The notes: generated by a model not told the origin, from the letters alone. Shown: positions 39,228 through 48,634, counted from the first letter of the stretch. The stretch: 64,000 nt of DNA from Pseudarthrobacter raffinosi (GCF_023913735.1 NZ_JAMXBH010000005.1:1-64000), one strand, 5' to 3'. Made by a program: numbers and translations.

Positions 39228-40262
39228 ATGGCTGCCAGCCGCAATCCGCTTGACGACCTGCGCGAAACCGTCGGCCATCTGACCGATCAGCTCAGGCTGC
39301 ACGGTTCGGAGCGCGTTGATGATCTGGTCGGCGATCTCATCGGTGGGAGGCCCGGGCCGGCCCGGCCGCTGTCCGAGCTGCAGGCCGAGCTCGACGCCCT
39401 GGTCGGGCTGGAGACCGTGAAGGAACAGGTGCGGGCCCTCGTCGCACTGCTTCAGGTCCAGGCCCGCCGTAAGACGCATGGCCTGCCGGAGGTGGCCACA
39501 TCACAGCATCTGGTGTTCCTCGGAAACCCGGGCACGGGCAAGACCACCGTGGCGCGGCTCCTGGCCGAGATGTACCGCGCGGTCGGTCTGCTGCAGAAAG
39601 GCCACCTGGTCGAGGTCGACCGTTCGGGCCTGGTGGGGCAGTACGTCGGCGCGACCGCCATTAAGACGGACCGGGTGATCCGGCGTGCGCTGGACGGCGT
39701 CCTGTTCATCGACGAGGCCTACGCGCTGGCCCCGGAGGACGGCCGGATGGACTTCGGCCCCGAGGCGATCGAGGTCCTGCTCAAGCGGATGGAGGACCAC
39801 CGCCACCGCCTGGTCGTGATCGTGGCCGGGTACCCGCGGCTGATGGAGTCCTTCTTGCTCTCGAACCCCGGACTGCGCTCCCGGTTCGCCCGCGAGATCA
39901 CGTTCCCCGACTACTCCGTCGACGCACTCCAGACGATCTTCCACCAGATGCTGGCCCAGCACGAGTACATGCTGGAGCCGGGTGCGGACCAGGTGCTGCG
40001 CCGCATCTTTACCGGACTTCACGCGGGCGAGGACTCCGGCAACGCCCGGTTCGCCCGCACGCTGTTCGAGCAGGCGATCAACCGCCAGGCGCTGCGGCTG
40101 TCGCTCGACGAGGAACAAAGTCTCGACGCGCTCGATCGTGAGGCCGTCATGACGCTCACCGCGGACGACATCGTCGAGGCAGCGCTGGCCTTGGGCGAGG
40201 AGCCGGAGCCGGAGCCGACGCCGGAACCGGAGCGGTCACGCTGGTGGCGCTGGCTGGCGTGA
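39228..40262 (+). CDS. CbbX/SpoVK-type AAA ATPase
   Basis: 344 residues from ATG 39228; the open frame continues upstream to 38982, but that part overlaps the remnant gene and looks non-coding. The AAA core shows GNPGTGKT (99-106), DEAY (162-165), a sensor-type VIVAGYP stretch and an SRFAREI arginine-finger region, the pattern of CbbX, SpoVK and EccA-like ATPases. An N-terminal segment with ELDALVGLETVKEQV precedes the core. The C-terminus is a Pro/Glu-repeat tail (EPEPEPTPEPE) ending in WWRWLA, probably a flexible linker and docking end. No ESX-type secretion or Rubisco genes are adjacent, so the client is unknown. Confidence 0.85.
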   Translation: MAASRNPLDDLRETVGHLTDQLRLHGSERVDDLVGDLIGGRPGPARPLSELQAELDALVGLETVKEQVRALVALLQVQARRKTHGLPEVATSQHLVFLGNPGTGKTTVARLLAEMYRAVGLLQKGHLVEVDRSGLVGQYVGATAIKTDRVIRRALDGVLFIDEAYALAPEDGRMDFGPEAIEVLLKRMEDHRHRLVVIVAGYPRLMESFLLSNPGLRSRFAREITFPDYSVDALQTIFHQMLAQHEYMLEPGADQVLRRIFTGLHAGEDSGNARFARTLFEQAINRQALRLSLDEEQSLDALDREAVMTLTADDIVEAALALGEEPEPEPTPEPERSRWWRWLA

Positions 40263-40353
40263 CCGGATCGCTAGGGCCCTGGACCCCACCCCGGTCACAA
40301 ACAGCGCCACCGCGGCTTCGCGCTACTCCTCAGACAACGAACTGCCCTTAACA

Positions 40354-40413
40354 TGAAACTGCTCCCCGTAAGTTAGAACTGAATTTTCAGTCCAAATTTC
40401 GGGGAGCAGTTCA
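40354..40413. repeat. Imperfect 25-base inverted repeats abutting, IS-end-like
   Basis: The outer arms ACTGCTCCCCG and CGGGGAGCAGT are exact inverted copies. The match continues inward with a few mismatches to CTGAA/TTCAG, leaving only a few bases in the centre. The outer ends read TGAA(A)CTG and CAGTTCA, as at IS3-like element termini. It could be an internally deleted insertion element, or simply a hairpin terminator for the phosphoesterase gene, which ends at 40469 on the reverse strand. Confidence 0.6.
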
Positions 40414-40468
40414 ATCCTCGTGCCAGGGCCTTTCCCTGTCCGCCAAGCAGCGGAACTGCTGAGAGTCG

Positions 40469-42289
40469 TTAGCCAGCAACCTGGAACGTCAGGGTCTCCG
40501 TGAAGATCCGGCCGTACACGTCCGTGGCGGTGACAGTTGCGGTGTGCTCGCCCGCGGCGAGGTCGTTGGGTACTTCCAGCCGCCACAGGTGCATCATGCG
40601 GTCGGCCAGGCTTCCGCCGTTGACCAGCTGCTCCTGAACAGCAACCGGGTCGGAGTATTCAGCGCCGACCAGCTGGCCTTCGCCCTGCATCTGCTGCGTG
40701 CGGACCGCCTCAACCGTCTCGCCGCCGTCGAGCTGTACCTTCACCGTGGATCCGGTGCTGCCCATCCAGAAGTTGGTGGTCAGCCAGGTGCTGTTGGCTA
40801 GGTCGTCGCGGGAGACCGTCAGCGGGTCGGCGAATGCGGGGGCGCTGCCCTTCTTGGCTAGGTTCTGGGCGTACCAGTCGCGGTAGCGCGGCGTGTTCAG
40901 GCCCAGTGACATCTGCAGTGATTCGTCCTCGCCGCGGACGGTGAAGCGCTCCTGGAACTCGGTGTTCTTGATGTCCAGCGTCAGCACGCCCGGCAGGCCG
41001 CCGTCGCGCTGGTATGCGAGCGGGTAGCCTTCGGCGGTCTGGCGTCCGGAGTACCAGTCGCCGGAGATGGCGCCGGCGGTGATGTGGGTGAACGGCAGGG
41101 CGTCGATGCCGAACAGCTCGGACCAGCCCGCCAGCGAGTCGCCTTCGCGGAGGTTCTCGATGCTGTGGGTGTGTCCGCCCAGTGCGACCACTTCGCGGCC
41201 TTCGAGGATCTTGTAGACCTCCTTGACCTGCTCCACCTGGTGCTTGCTGCTGCCCTGGTCGGCGTAGTCCAGCAGCGGGATGTGGGCGGCCAGGACGATC
41301 AACTGGTTCTTCGGCACCTGGGCGATGTCATTGCGGAGCCATTCAAGCTGCTGCTCATCCAGCGAACCGGTGTAGTCGCCCTTGGCTGCCGGAAGCTTGG
41401 TGGGGAATTCCACAGTGTTCAGGGCGACGACGTGGGCCTTGCCGGCGTCGTAGGAGTAGTATTCCGGACCGAGCTGGGCCTTGAACGTGTCGAACGTGTG
41501 CTCGCTGCTGGTGGCGTCGAAATCAAGGTCGTGGTTGCCGGGCAGGAAACGGGCCGGGCCGTTCAGCATGCCTGACAGCTCACGGGTCTGCGGGTACAAC
41601 GAGAGGTCATCGCCCACCACGTCGCCGATGAACAAGGCGCCGCAGCCAGCGTAGTCCGTGCGCGCGGCCAGGTCGGCGAAGGCGCCGGTACGGGCGTATT
41701 CCACCTCGTCCTGGTCGTAGGTCTGGACGTCGCCGCCGATGACGCAGTGCTGCTCAGGCGATTGAGTCAGGCCGCTCTTGGCCAGCGGGAAGTTCACCTG
41801 GTCCGGCAGCGGTCCGGTGGGCTCGATGCCCCCGAACTTCAGCTCCGGGGAACCCGCGGGCAGGTGGTGGTAGAAGAACTGGGCCACGTTGTCCGCATCC
41901 ACCGGAACCTGGTAGCCGCGGGGCTGGGTCACGGACACGGTCATGTTGTCGAACGCCGGCAGCTCGTAGCGGCCCTGGCTGTCGGTCTTCGTGACGTCAC
42001 GCCCGTTTGATAGGGTCACCCCGGTCAGACCGCGCTCGTTGCCGTCCTGCACGGAGTCCTGGTCCGCGTCCACAAAGGCGACGCCGTCTATCACCTGCTG
42101 GTTCTCGTCAGGCCCCGCCACTACATTGACGCTGCCGCGGTAGGCCGAGTCGGCCCAGTCGCTGGGCTCGGCGGCGTTGCCGGTGGAAGCGTTCAGAAGG
42201 GAGGCCGCGGCAATGACGGCCAGGGTGCCGGCGGTCAAGGCCAACGGCCGGGCAGGATGGAGCTTGGACGGTCTGGCAATCAAGTACAC
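40469..42289 (-). CDS. Secreted calcineurin-like metallophosphoesterase
   Basis: 606 residues from GTG 42289, which has GGAGG seven bases upstream; the 108 codons upstream in the same frame are not protein-like. It opens with a Sec signal (LALTAGTLAVIAAASLLNASTGNA). A carrier-like beta domain follows (DADQDSVQDGNERGL then DSQGRYELP, about 75-110, Calcineurin_N type). The metallophosphoesterase domain has the metal-binding motifs GDVQTYD, GDVVGDD, GNHD, AAHIPLLD and GGHTHS. A C-terminal beta domain carries the repeated DVYGRIF-type strand. The product is predicted to be exported and to hydrolyse phosphate esters outside the cell. It is divergent from the BASS transporter gene. Confidence 0.9.
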   Translation of the reverse strand: MYLIARPSKLHPARPLALTAGTLAVIAAASLLNASTGNAAEPSDWADSAYRGSVNVVAGPDENQQVIDGVAFVDADQDSVQDGNERGLTGVTLSNGRDVTKTDSQGRYELPAFDNMTVSVTQPRGYQVPVDADNVAQFFYHHLPAGSPELKFGGIEPTGPLPDQVNFPLAKSGLTQSPEQHCVIGGDVQTYDQDEVEYARTGAFADLAARTDYAGCGALFIGDVVGDDLSLYPQTRELSGMLNGPARFLPGNHDLDFDATSSEHTFDTFKAQLGPEYYSYDAGKAHVVALNTVEFPTKLPAAKGDYTGSLDEQQLEWLRNDIAQVPKNQLIVLAAHIPLLDYADQGSSKHQVEQVKEVYKILEGREVVALGGHTHSIENLREGDSLAGWSELFGIDALPFTHITAGAISGDWYSGRQTAEGYPLAYQRDGGLPGVLTLDIKNTEFQERFTVRGEDESLQMSLGLNTPRYRDWYAQNLAKKGSAPAFADPLTVSRDDLANSTWLTTNFWMGSTGSTVKVQLDGGETVEAVRTQQMQGEGQLVGAEYSDPVAVQEQLVNGGSLADRMMHLWRLEVPNDLAAGEHTATVTATDVYGRIFTETLTFQVAG

Positions 42290-42425
42290 GAAGATCCTCC
42301 GGGTCGAGTGAATGCTGCCGGCCGTTCTAGCCGGCGCATCCACCCTCACAGGGCCGGGTAAACGGTCACCAACGGGTAAGCCACGGGAAGGGGACAGGCA
42401 CGTAACCACTCGTCGGGGTAACGGG

Positions 42426-42457
42426 CGACGGCGGCACTCACGCGGGTGCCGCCGTCG
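42426..42457. other. Perfect 12-bp hairpin between divergent genes
   Basis: CGACGGCGGCAC (42426-42437) is inverted at 42446-42457 with an eight-base loop. It lies between the divergent starts of the phosphoesterase (42289) and BASS (42589) genes, where no annotated gene ends. It could terminate a short unannotated transcript or be a regulatory structure. No small open frame with a ribosome site was seen nearby. Confidence 0.5.
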
Positions 42458-42588
42458 TCGATTTGGTCCTTCCCCGGCTCCATCCGGCAAGGCACCCCGC
42501 ACAGTACAGAGCTGCTGACCAGCACTTTTCCCCGTCATCAACCCGGCTGATTCCGAAACAGAACTCTCATTGTGATACTCAGGTAGGC

Positions 42589-43593
42589 ATGTCTTCATCA
42601 TCCGCACCCTCAACTACGGCTTCCGCTGCCGAAGAACGCAGCGCCCGCGTGGCCGTCACCCTGTTTCCCCTGCTGATCCTGGCCGGAGGCGCCGTGGCGC
42701 TTGCCGCCCCGGACGCCTTTACCGGGCTGGCGCCGTGGATCAACCCGCTGCTGGGAATAATCATGTTCGGCATGGGCCTTACGCTCACGCCGCCTGACTT
42801 CGCCATCATTGCGAAGCGCCCCGTTCCGGTGGTGATCGGCGTGGTGGCGCAGTACGCCATCATGCCGTTCCTCGGCTTGCTGATCGCCATGGCACTGTAC
42901 CTGCCGCCGGCGCTGGCCGCCGGCGTCATCCTGGTGGGCTGCTGCCCCGGCGGCACTGCCTCCAACGTGGTGTCCTACCTGGCAAAGGGCGACGTCGCCC
43001 TGTCCGTGGCAATGACCACTGTTTCTACCCTCATTGCTCCGCTGCTGACCCCTGTGCTGGCACTCTGGCTGGCCGGCCAGTACATGCCGGTGAACGCCGG
43101 CTCCATGGCGTGGTCCATTGTCCAGATCGTGCTGCTCCCCGTACTGCTGGGACTTGTGATCCGGCTCTTCCTGCCCCGGCTCGTCAACAAGGCACTGCCC
43201 GCCCTTCCGTGGATTTCGGTCATTGCCATCACCATCGTGGTGATCGCGGTAGTTTCAGGGAGTGCAAAGGCCATCTTCTCCGCCGGCCTGCTGGTCCTCG
43301 CAGCCGTGATCCTGCACAACGCCCTCGGATACGCCCTCGGATACGGCGCGGCCCGTCTGTTCAGGCTGCCGATTCCTTCCAGGCGCACCACAGCGATCGA
43401 GGTCGGCATGCAGAATTCCGGCCTGGCAGCGGGGCTGGCACGGCAGTACCTGACTCCTGAAGCGGCCCTCCCCGGCGCTATCTTCTCCGTCTGGCACAAC
43501 GTTTCCGGTGCCGTGCTGGCCGCCTACTGGCGCCGCCGCAGCACTCCTGCTCCGCGCCAGGGCGGCCATGTTTTGGCGGCAGTCACCGAGTAA
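42589..43593 (+). CDS. Bile acid:sodium symporter (BASS) family transporter
   Basis: 334 residues from ATG 42589 (MSSSSAPSTTAS), the usual short N-terminus. About nine to ten hydrophobic segments are visible. The family signatures FGMGLTLTPPDF, GCCPGGTASNVVSYLAKGDVALSV and EVGMQNSGLAAGLA are present; the last two mark the sodium and substrate sites in BASS transporters. Likely substrates are organic acids such as 2-oxo acids or pantoate, not bile acids, but the sequence does not decide. The gene appears monocistronic and divergent from the phosphoesterase. The ribosome site is weak (AGGTAGG). Confidence 0.9.
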   Translation: MSSSSAPSTTASAAEERSARVAVTLFPLLILAGGAVALAAPDAFTGLAPWINPLLGIIMFGMGLTLTPPDFAIIAKRPVPVVIGVVAQYAIMPFLGLLIAMALYLPPALAAGVILVGCCPGGTASNVVSYLAKGDVALSVAMTTVSTLIAPLLTPVLALWLAGQYMPVNAGSMAWSIVQIVLLPVLLGLVIRLFLPRLVNKALPALPWISVIAITIVVIAVVSGSAKAIFSAGLLVLAAVILHNALGYALGYGAARLFRLPIPSRRTTAIEVGMQNSGLAAGLARQYLTPEAALPGAIFSVWHNVSGAVLAAYWRRRSTPAPRQGGHVLAAVTE

Positions 43594-43653
43594 CTGCACA
43601 ACGAGGCGGCCACACCACGGGGCCGCCCGGCTCACCCGGCGTACCCTGAACCC

Positions 43654-43931
43654 ATGGCAGCCGACGGCAGTTCTCTATGCATCCTGGGACGCGTGAAGTC
43701 GGTCTACGAGAACCTTCCGCTGCCGCCGGCCGTTGTGGCAGCGATGGCCCTCGATTTCCTCTTTGCCAGGCTCCGTCCCCTGCCGCTTCCCGGCCCCCGC
43801 TCCGTTCACAGAATAAAGGTGCCGCGGTACCTTGGGTTCCCCCACAAGCAGGTTCCTTCGGCTGGAACTCAGTCGCCGCCGTCGTACTCCTCCGCCGGCA
43901 CCATAGGAAACGCACAGGTCCGGCGCCTAAC
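43654..43931 (+). pseudogene. Possible remnant of an isoprenylcysteine-methyltransferase-like gene
   Basis: In one frame YENLPLPPAVVAAMALDFLF then LRPLPLPGPRSVH resembles the N-terminus of small actinobacterial ICMT-like membrane methyltransferases. In the neighbouring frame GWNSVAAVVLLRRHHRKRTGP could continue it. No intact open frame links them, and the rest of such a gene is absent. The call is tentative; the stretch could instead be leader sequence of the lipid kinase gene. Confidence 0.3.
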
Positions 43932-44894
43932 ATGGCCCACATGAAATCTGCCCGGGACGCACGCTCTGCCGCCGTGGTGATCAACGCCGGATCACGCCGA
44001 GGGGCGGCACACGAACTTGCCGTGGACACGATGCGAAAGGCAGGCGTGCCGGTCTCCGCCGTGCACCATGTGCACTCGGGGGCAGACCTGGCCGGGACGC
44101 TTGATCGGGTGCTTGCGGACGGGCACGACCTGGTGGTTGTCGGCGGCGGCGACGGGACTGTGTCCTACGCCGCCGGCCGGGTTGCCGGCACCAACGTTGT
44201 GCTCGGCGTTCTTCCGCTGGGCACCGCCAACGACTTCGCCCGTACGCTGGAGATACCCAACAACCTTGCCGAGGCCTGCGCCACCATCGCCGACGGGAAA
44301 GTAGTGGACATCGACCTCGGCCGGGCCAACGGTGAGCCCTTCCTCAACGTCGCGTCCGTGGGCCTGTCGGTGGCTGTCACCGAAGCTCTCAGCCCCCGCC
44401 TGAAGCGGTACATCGGGCCATTGGCCTACAGCATCGCCACGCTAACGGCTTATGCCCGGCACAAGGCGTTCCGGGCCCGTCTCGAGTTCCCCGACGGGGA
44501 CCACGAGCCGATGGAACTCGACAGCCTGCTTCAGGTGGCCGTAGGCAATGGCCGGCATTACGGCGGCGGCAACACGGTCTCCCCCACGGCAGGGATCGAC
44601 GACCACACCCTCGACATCTACGCCATCCTGGCGGGACCGCTCCGGGAGCATGTGAGTATCGCGCGGTTGCTCAAGGACGGAAGCTTCATCAAACACGACC
44701 GGGTGTACCACCTGACCACCAGACGTGTCCGGCTGGTCACCGACCAGCCGCTGCCGGTGAACCTCGACGGCGAGATCGCGACCACCACGCCAACCGACTT
44801 CACCGTCCAGCGCAACGCCGTCCACGTCGTGGTGCCCCAGAGCAGCACCAGCGCGTTGTTCGACGGACCGGGCGCCGCGCCGCCGATTGGCTAG
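43932..44894 (+). CDS. DagK/YegS-type lipid kinase
   Basis: 320 residues from ATG 43932 (a second ATG at 43941 is possible). GGGDGT (71-76) and LPLGTANDFARTL (about 94-106) are the nucleotide-binding signatures of the diacylglycerol kinase catalytic domain. The C-terminal beta-sandwich is recognisable from GNGRHYGGGNTVSPTA and LVTDQPLPVNLDGE. The predicted reaction is ATP-dependent phosphorylation of diacylglycerol or a related lipid at the membrane. The longer frame upstream to 43677 is not conserved-looking. The stop overlaps by four bases the stop of the convergent DUF808 gene. Confidence 0.92.
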   Translation: MAHMKSARDARSAAVVINAGSRRGAAHELAVDTMRKAGVPVSAVHHVHSGADLAGTLDRVLADGHDLVVVGGGDGTVSYAAGRVAGTNVVLGVLPLGTANDFARTLEIPNNLAEACATIADGKVVDIDLGRANGEPFLNVASVGLSVAVTEALSPRLKRYIGPLAYSIATLTAYARHKAFRARLEFPDGDHEPMELDSLLQVAVGNGRHYGGGNTVSPTAGIDDHTLDIYAILAGPLREHVSIARLLKDGSFIKHDRVYHLTTRRVRLVTDQPLPVNLDGEIATTTPTDFTVQRNAVHVVVPQSSTSALFDGPGAAPPIG

Positions 44895-45916
44895 GAGGCC
44901 GGATCCTCGTCACGTTTCGTCGGCCGATAGCCGGCAAGTTCGGCGCGGATGTCGCCCTCCTCGTGCCCGCCCTTCTTTTTGCCGAACGGCAGCGCGTTGA
45001 GCAGCGGATGCACGATCGCCATCACGACGAGGCCCCAAGCGAGTCCGATGACGGCCGAGCACAAGGTATTGACGAGCCAGGCCAGGAAGCCGCCCACAAC
45101 AGCGATCCCGGCGAAGGGGTGCTCGAGGACATGGACCAGGTCATAGGGTGCGTGCCAGCCGAGGTCGTGTGCACCCTGCAGCATGATGTGGCCACCCACC
45201 CAGAGCATGGCGATTGTCCCGATAAAGGTTATCCCGGCCAGCACGGCGGGCATCCCCTTGACGAGCAGCTCACCGGTGCGCTGGGAGCCGGCGGAATCTT
45301 TGGCGGCCAGGTGCATCCCGATGTCGTCCATCTTGACGATGAGTGCGACGGCCCCGTAGACGGCCACCGTGATCACCAGGGCCACGACCACCAGGATAAT
45401 CGCCCGGGACAACAAGGAATCCTGGGCCACCTCGTTCATGGAGATGACCATGATCTCGCAGGAGAGGATGAAGTCGGTAGTGATGGCGCCCTTGATGACT
45501 TTGGCCTCGGCCTCCGGACCGCGTTCAACCGCCGGCGCGTCTTCCTCCGCGGTGTGGTGGCCGCGGAGCTTGTGCCAGACCTTCTCGGCGCCCTCGTAGC
45601 AGAGGTACGTGCCGCCCGCCATGAGGATGAACGGGATGGCCCATGGGACGAAGGCGCTGATGAGCAGCAGTGCCGGCAGGATGATCAACAGCTTGTTTCG
45701 GAGCGAGCCCCAGAAGATTTTCTTGATCATCGGCAGTTCGCGGGACGGGTCCGCGCCGGACACGTACTGCGGGGTGACGGCGGCGTCGTCGATGACCACG
45801 CCGGCGGCCTTGACCCCCGCTTTGGCGGCTCCGGCCGCGACGTCGTCCACCGAGGCGGCGGCTATGCGGGCCAGGGCTGCGACGTCGTCGAGCAGGGCGA
45901 CGAGACCGCCGCTCAC
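44891..45916 (-). CDS. DUF808 family inner-membrane protein (YedI-like)
   Basis: 341 residues from GTG 45916. The N-terminus MSGGLVALLDDVAALARIAAASVDDVAAGAAKAG is the hallmark of DUF808/YedI proteins. Further family marks are FWGSLRNKLLIILPALLL, GGTYLCYEGAEKVWHK and GAITTDFILSCEIMVI, with about six to seven membrane segments. The function is not established. The C-terminus is a charged cytoplasmic tail. The gene is monocistronic; its tail overlaps by four bases that of the lipid kinase on the other strand. Confidence 0.93.
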   Translation of the reverse strand: MSGGLVALLDDVAALARIAAASVDDVAAGAAKAGVKAAGVVIDDAAVTPQYVSGADPSRELPMIKKIFWGSLRNKLLIILPALLLISAFVPWAIPFILMAGGTYLCYEGAEKVWHKLRGHHTAEEDAPAVERGPEAEAKVIKGAITTDFILSCEIMVISMNEVAQDSLLSRAIILVVVALVITVAVYGAVALIVKMDDIGMHLAAKDSAGSQRTGELLVKGMPAVLAGITFIGTIAMLWVGGHIMLQGAHDLGWHAPYDLVHVLEHPFAGIAVVGGFLAWLVNTLCSAVIGLAWGLVVMAIVHPLLNALPFGKKKGGHEEGDIRAELAGYRPTKRDEDPAS

Positions 45917-46154
45917 AGATCGGCCCCGAGATGCTCGAGGGCGGACGGCTGAGTGTGGATACCTAGGTCAAGGCGCGAGATTGGCATGCTCCGAGTCTAT
46001 TGCGGCGGACAGCCGGCCGAACAACCCCGTGTAACCTCCGCTCCGCGTTAACCTCCCCTCCAACTCAAGGCCCCACGCGCGCCACCTGCCCTCCCTAGCG
46101 TGGATGGGTCACCGGCCATCTGCCGGTCCCCGTCACCCCAGGAGGAAACCACTC

Positions 46155-47222
46155 ATGCGCCCAGTCCTGACTGCAGCGGCAGCCGCCGCACTGATCGCCG
46201 CCCTGGCGAGCCCCGGCGTCGCCGCCCCGGAGAACGAAGCCGGCACGCCGTCGTCGAACGCTGCCGGAACCGCCACGTCCGCGATCAAGGTGAACGAGCG
46301 CAACGGCTCCTTCGATCTGCAGAGCCACCGCGGCGGCCGCGGCGAATGGACCGAGGAGTCCCTGGCAGCGTTCGCGAACTCCCTGGCCCTGGGCGTGAGC
46401 ACCCTGGAGCTGGACACGCACCTGACCGAGGACGGCAAGGTCATCGTGTGGCACGACGACACCATCCAGGCCAACAAGTGCGTGGACACCGCACCCGCCA
46501 CCGCCAATGACCCTGAGTTCCCCTACGTGGGCGACCGGGTGGCCGGGCTGTCACTCGCGCAGGTCAAGACGCTCAACTGCGGCTTCGTGCAGCTGCCCGG
46601 CTACCCGGCGCAGGACGTCATCGAGGGCAACCGGATCGCCGAGCTCAAGGACGTCTACCAGCTGGTCCGCGACACCGACGCCGCCAAGGTCCGCTTCAAC
46701 GTGGAGACCAAGGTGGAGAACAGCGAGGTGGGCGGCGCCGGGATGGAAGCGCTCACCAAGGCCGTGGTGGCCGAGATCGAGGCCTCCGGCATGGCGGACC
46801 GGACCACCCTGCAGTCCTTCGACTGGTCCTCGCTGAACCTCACCAACGAGATCGCGCCCGAACTCCCGCTGGTGGCGCTCTCCAGCGGCGACGCCTGGAT
46901 GGGCGTGGGCCAGCCCGGCGCGAGCCCCAATCTAGGCGGCATCGACATCGACGACTACGATGGTTCCCTCCCCAAGGCAGCGGCCGCGCAGGGGTACGAC
47001 GTCGTCTCCCCCACGTTCCGCTCCGTCACCCCCGCGATGATCGCCGAAGCCCACGAACTGGGCCTGCCCGTCATCCCGTGGACCGTGAACACCACCGCGG
47101 ACATGGAGCGCCTGATGGCCCTCGGCGTGGACGGCATCATCACCGATTACCCCACCCGCCTGCGCACCCTCATGGAGGAACGCGGCCTGAAGCTGCCCAA
47201 GGCGTACGAGGTTAAGGGCTAG
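46155..47222 (+). CDS. Secreted glycerophosphodiester phosphodiesterase
   Basis: 355 residues from ATG 46155, preceded by AGGAGG nine bases away. It starts with a Sec-type signal (MRPVLTAAAAAALIAALASPGVAA). The GDPD TIM barrel is clear: SHRGGRGEWTEES with catalytic H and R, then LELDTHLTEDGKVIVWHDD with the metal-binding E and D and the second histidine, and near the end PVIPWTVNTTADMERL and GVDGIITDYP. It likely releases glycerol 3-phosphate from phospholipid-derived diesters outside the cell. With the secreted phosphoesterase at 40469-42289, this suggests phosphate or lipid-headgroup scavenging in the region, although they are not one operon. Confidence 0.93.
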   Translation: MRPVLTAAAAAALIAALASPGVAAPENEAGTPSSNAAGTATSAIKVNERNGSFDLQSHRGGRGEWTEESLAAFANSLALGVSTLELDTHLTEDGKVIVWHDDTIQANKCVDTAPATANDPEFPYVGDRVAGLSLAQVKTLNCGFVQLPGYPAQDVIEGNRIAELKDVYQLVRDTDAAKVRFNVETKVENSEVGGAGMEALTKAVVAEIEASGMADRTTLQSFDWSSLNLTNEIAPELPLVALSSGDAWMGVGQPGASPNLGGIDIDDYDGSLPKAAAAQGYDVVSPTFRSVTPAMIAEAHELGLPVIPWTVNTTADMERLMALGVDGIITDYPTRLRTLMEERGLKLPKAYEVKG

Positions 47223-47252
47223 GCTCCCTGGCTTGGAGTTCGCGGCCGGGCG

Positions 47253-47270
47253 GCAGCTTTTCGAAGCTGC
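47253..47270. terminator. Short hairpin between convergent genes
   Basis: GCAGCTT and AAGCTGC pair around a TTCG tetraloop in the 50-base gap between the glycerophosphodiesterase stop and the MFS transporter stop. The stable tetraloop and the position suggest a shared terminator; there is no extended T tract. Confidence 0.6.
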
Positions 47271-47272
47271 AG

Positions 47273-48634
47273 CTAAGCGCCCTTCCGCTGCCACGCCACC
47301 GCCAACGCCAGCACCACGGCGCCCAGCCCCAGCATCACCAGAACCATCAGTCCCCAGTTCGACTGGTTCACCCCGGGCCCGTACAGCACACCGATCAGTA
47401 CCGTTGCTGTGATGGCGCCAAGGTAGCGGCAGGTCTGGAAAATGCCGGCCGCCACTCCCCTCTCCTCCGGCCGGGCGGACACGTACAGGCCCTGGTTCGA
47501 CGCCGTGCTCACCACCCCGTAAGGCACACCCATCAATGCGGTCAGCACAAACACCAAGGGCGGCCACAGGGACACCGTCAACGCCCCCAGTCCGCCCGAG
47601 GCAACCAGCAGGATCAGCGCACCGGCGATCAACACCGAACGCACGCCGAACCGCTCAATCAGCCGTACCGTCACCGGGGTGACCAGCACGGACATCGCCG
47701 CCAGGGGCAGCATCAGCAAGCCCACCAGTCCGGCGTCGTAATGTCCTGCCTCCTGCAGCAGCTGCGGCAGGCCGAAGAACGCAAAGTAGTAGACGCCGCT
47801 GAAGACGACGAACACGAGATACACCAGCAGCAGCGGCCGGTTCCGGCCCAGCAGCCGCAAGTCGAGGAACGGCGGGCGGAAGCGCAGCTCCCGCCACGCG
47901 AACAGCGCGGCAATGACGGTTGCGGCGCCGAGGAGCCACCAGCGGTATCCCGGCATCACGTTCAGCAGCGCCATCATCGCGAGCATCAGCGAGGCGACGA
48001 AGGCCAGGATGCCAGGGATGTCGGAGTCACGGATCAGGGTTGAGAGCTTCCCGGTTTCGCGGCCGGCATCGGCCGGCGCCGCCCGGTGCACCACAATCAG
48101 CGCCAGCAGCGCGAGCGGCACGTTGACGGCGAACAGCGCCTGCCAGCCCAGCAGGCTCACCAGCAATCCGCCGACGACGGGTCCCACCGCGGCCGCCGAC
48201 GTGTTCGCCATCTGGATCCGGCCCAGCGGGCGGGTGGAGGGCAGCTTCGCCAGGCGGCTCAGTTCGGTGACCATCACGACGGCGGACGGGTACGCCGTCG
48301 CGGTCCCCACGGCCATGAGCGCGCGGGCCACGCAAACCAGCGCGAAGTTGGGCGCAAACGGAGCCAGCGCACACGTCACCGCCACCAGGGCCATTCCGAA
48401 CGTGAACAGGCGGCGCGGCCCGAAGCGGTCCGCGAGCCTGCCCATGAGCGGCTGCCCGGCTGCGGACGCGAGGTAGAACGAGGTGATCACCCAAGTGACG
48501 GTGGCGACGTCGAGCGCGAAATCCTCCCGCAGGACCACCAGCGCGACGGCGATCATGGACGAGTTCAGCGGGTTCAGGGAGGTGCCGAGGCTGAGCGCAG
48601 CGATCGCGAGGCCGGGACGGGGTTTGTTCGTCAC
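47273..48634 (-). CDS. MFS drug-exporter-like transporter
   Basis: 453 residues from GTG 48634, with about twelve to fourteen membrane segments. LNSSMIAVAL in the first segment, GRLADRFGPRRLFTFG (motif A region) and TWVITSFYLASAAGQPL are typical of DHA2/EmrB-like major facilitator exporters. The last 55 residues (CRYLGAITATVLIGVLYG) are closely similar to a gene fragment at 61387-61550, so a second copy existed in this region. The substrate is unknown. It is monocistronic, and a SnoaL-like gene lies 133 bases upstream on the same strand. Confidence 0.9.
   Translation of the reverse strand: MTNKPRPGLAIAALSLGTSLNPLNSSMIAVALVVLREDFALDVATVTWVITSFYLASAAGQPLMGRLADRFGPRRLFTFGMALVAVTCALAPFAPNFALVCVARALMAVGTATAYPSAVVMVTELSRLAKLPSTRPLGRIQMANTSAAAVGPVVGGLLVSLLGWQALFAVNVPLALLALIVVHRAAPADAGRETGKLSTLIRDSDIPGILAFVASLMLAMMALLNVMPGYRWWLLGAATVIAALFAWRELRFRPPFLDLRLLGRNRPLLLVYLVFVVFSGVYYFAFFGLPQLLQEAGHYDAGLVGLLMLPLAAMSVLVTPVTVRLIERFGVRSVLIAGALILLVASGGLGALTVSLWPPLVFVLTALMGVPYGVVSTASNQGLYVSARPEERGVAAGIFQTCRYLGAITATVLIGVLYGPGVNQSNWGLMVLVMLGLGAVVLALAVAWQRKGA

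Noticed and set aside
42290..42613. 108-codon N-terminal extension of the phosphoesterase
   Set aside because: A strong ribosome site and a signal peptide begin exactly at GTG 42289; the extension is arginine-rich and not protein-like.
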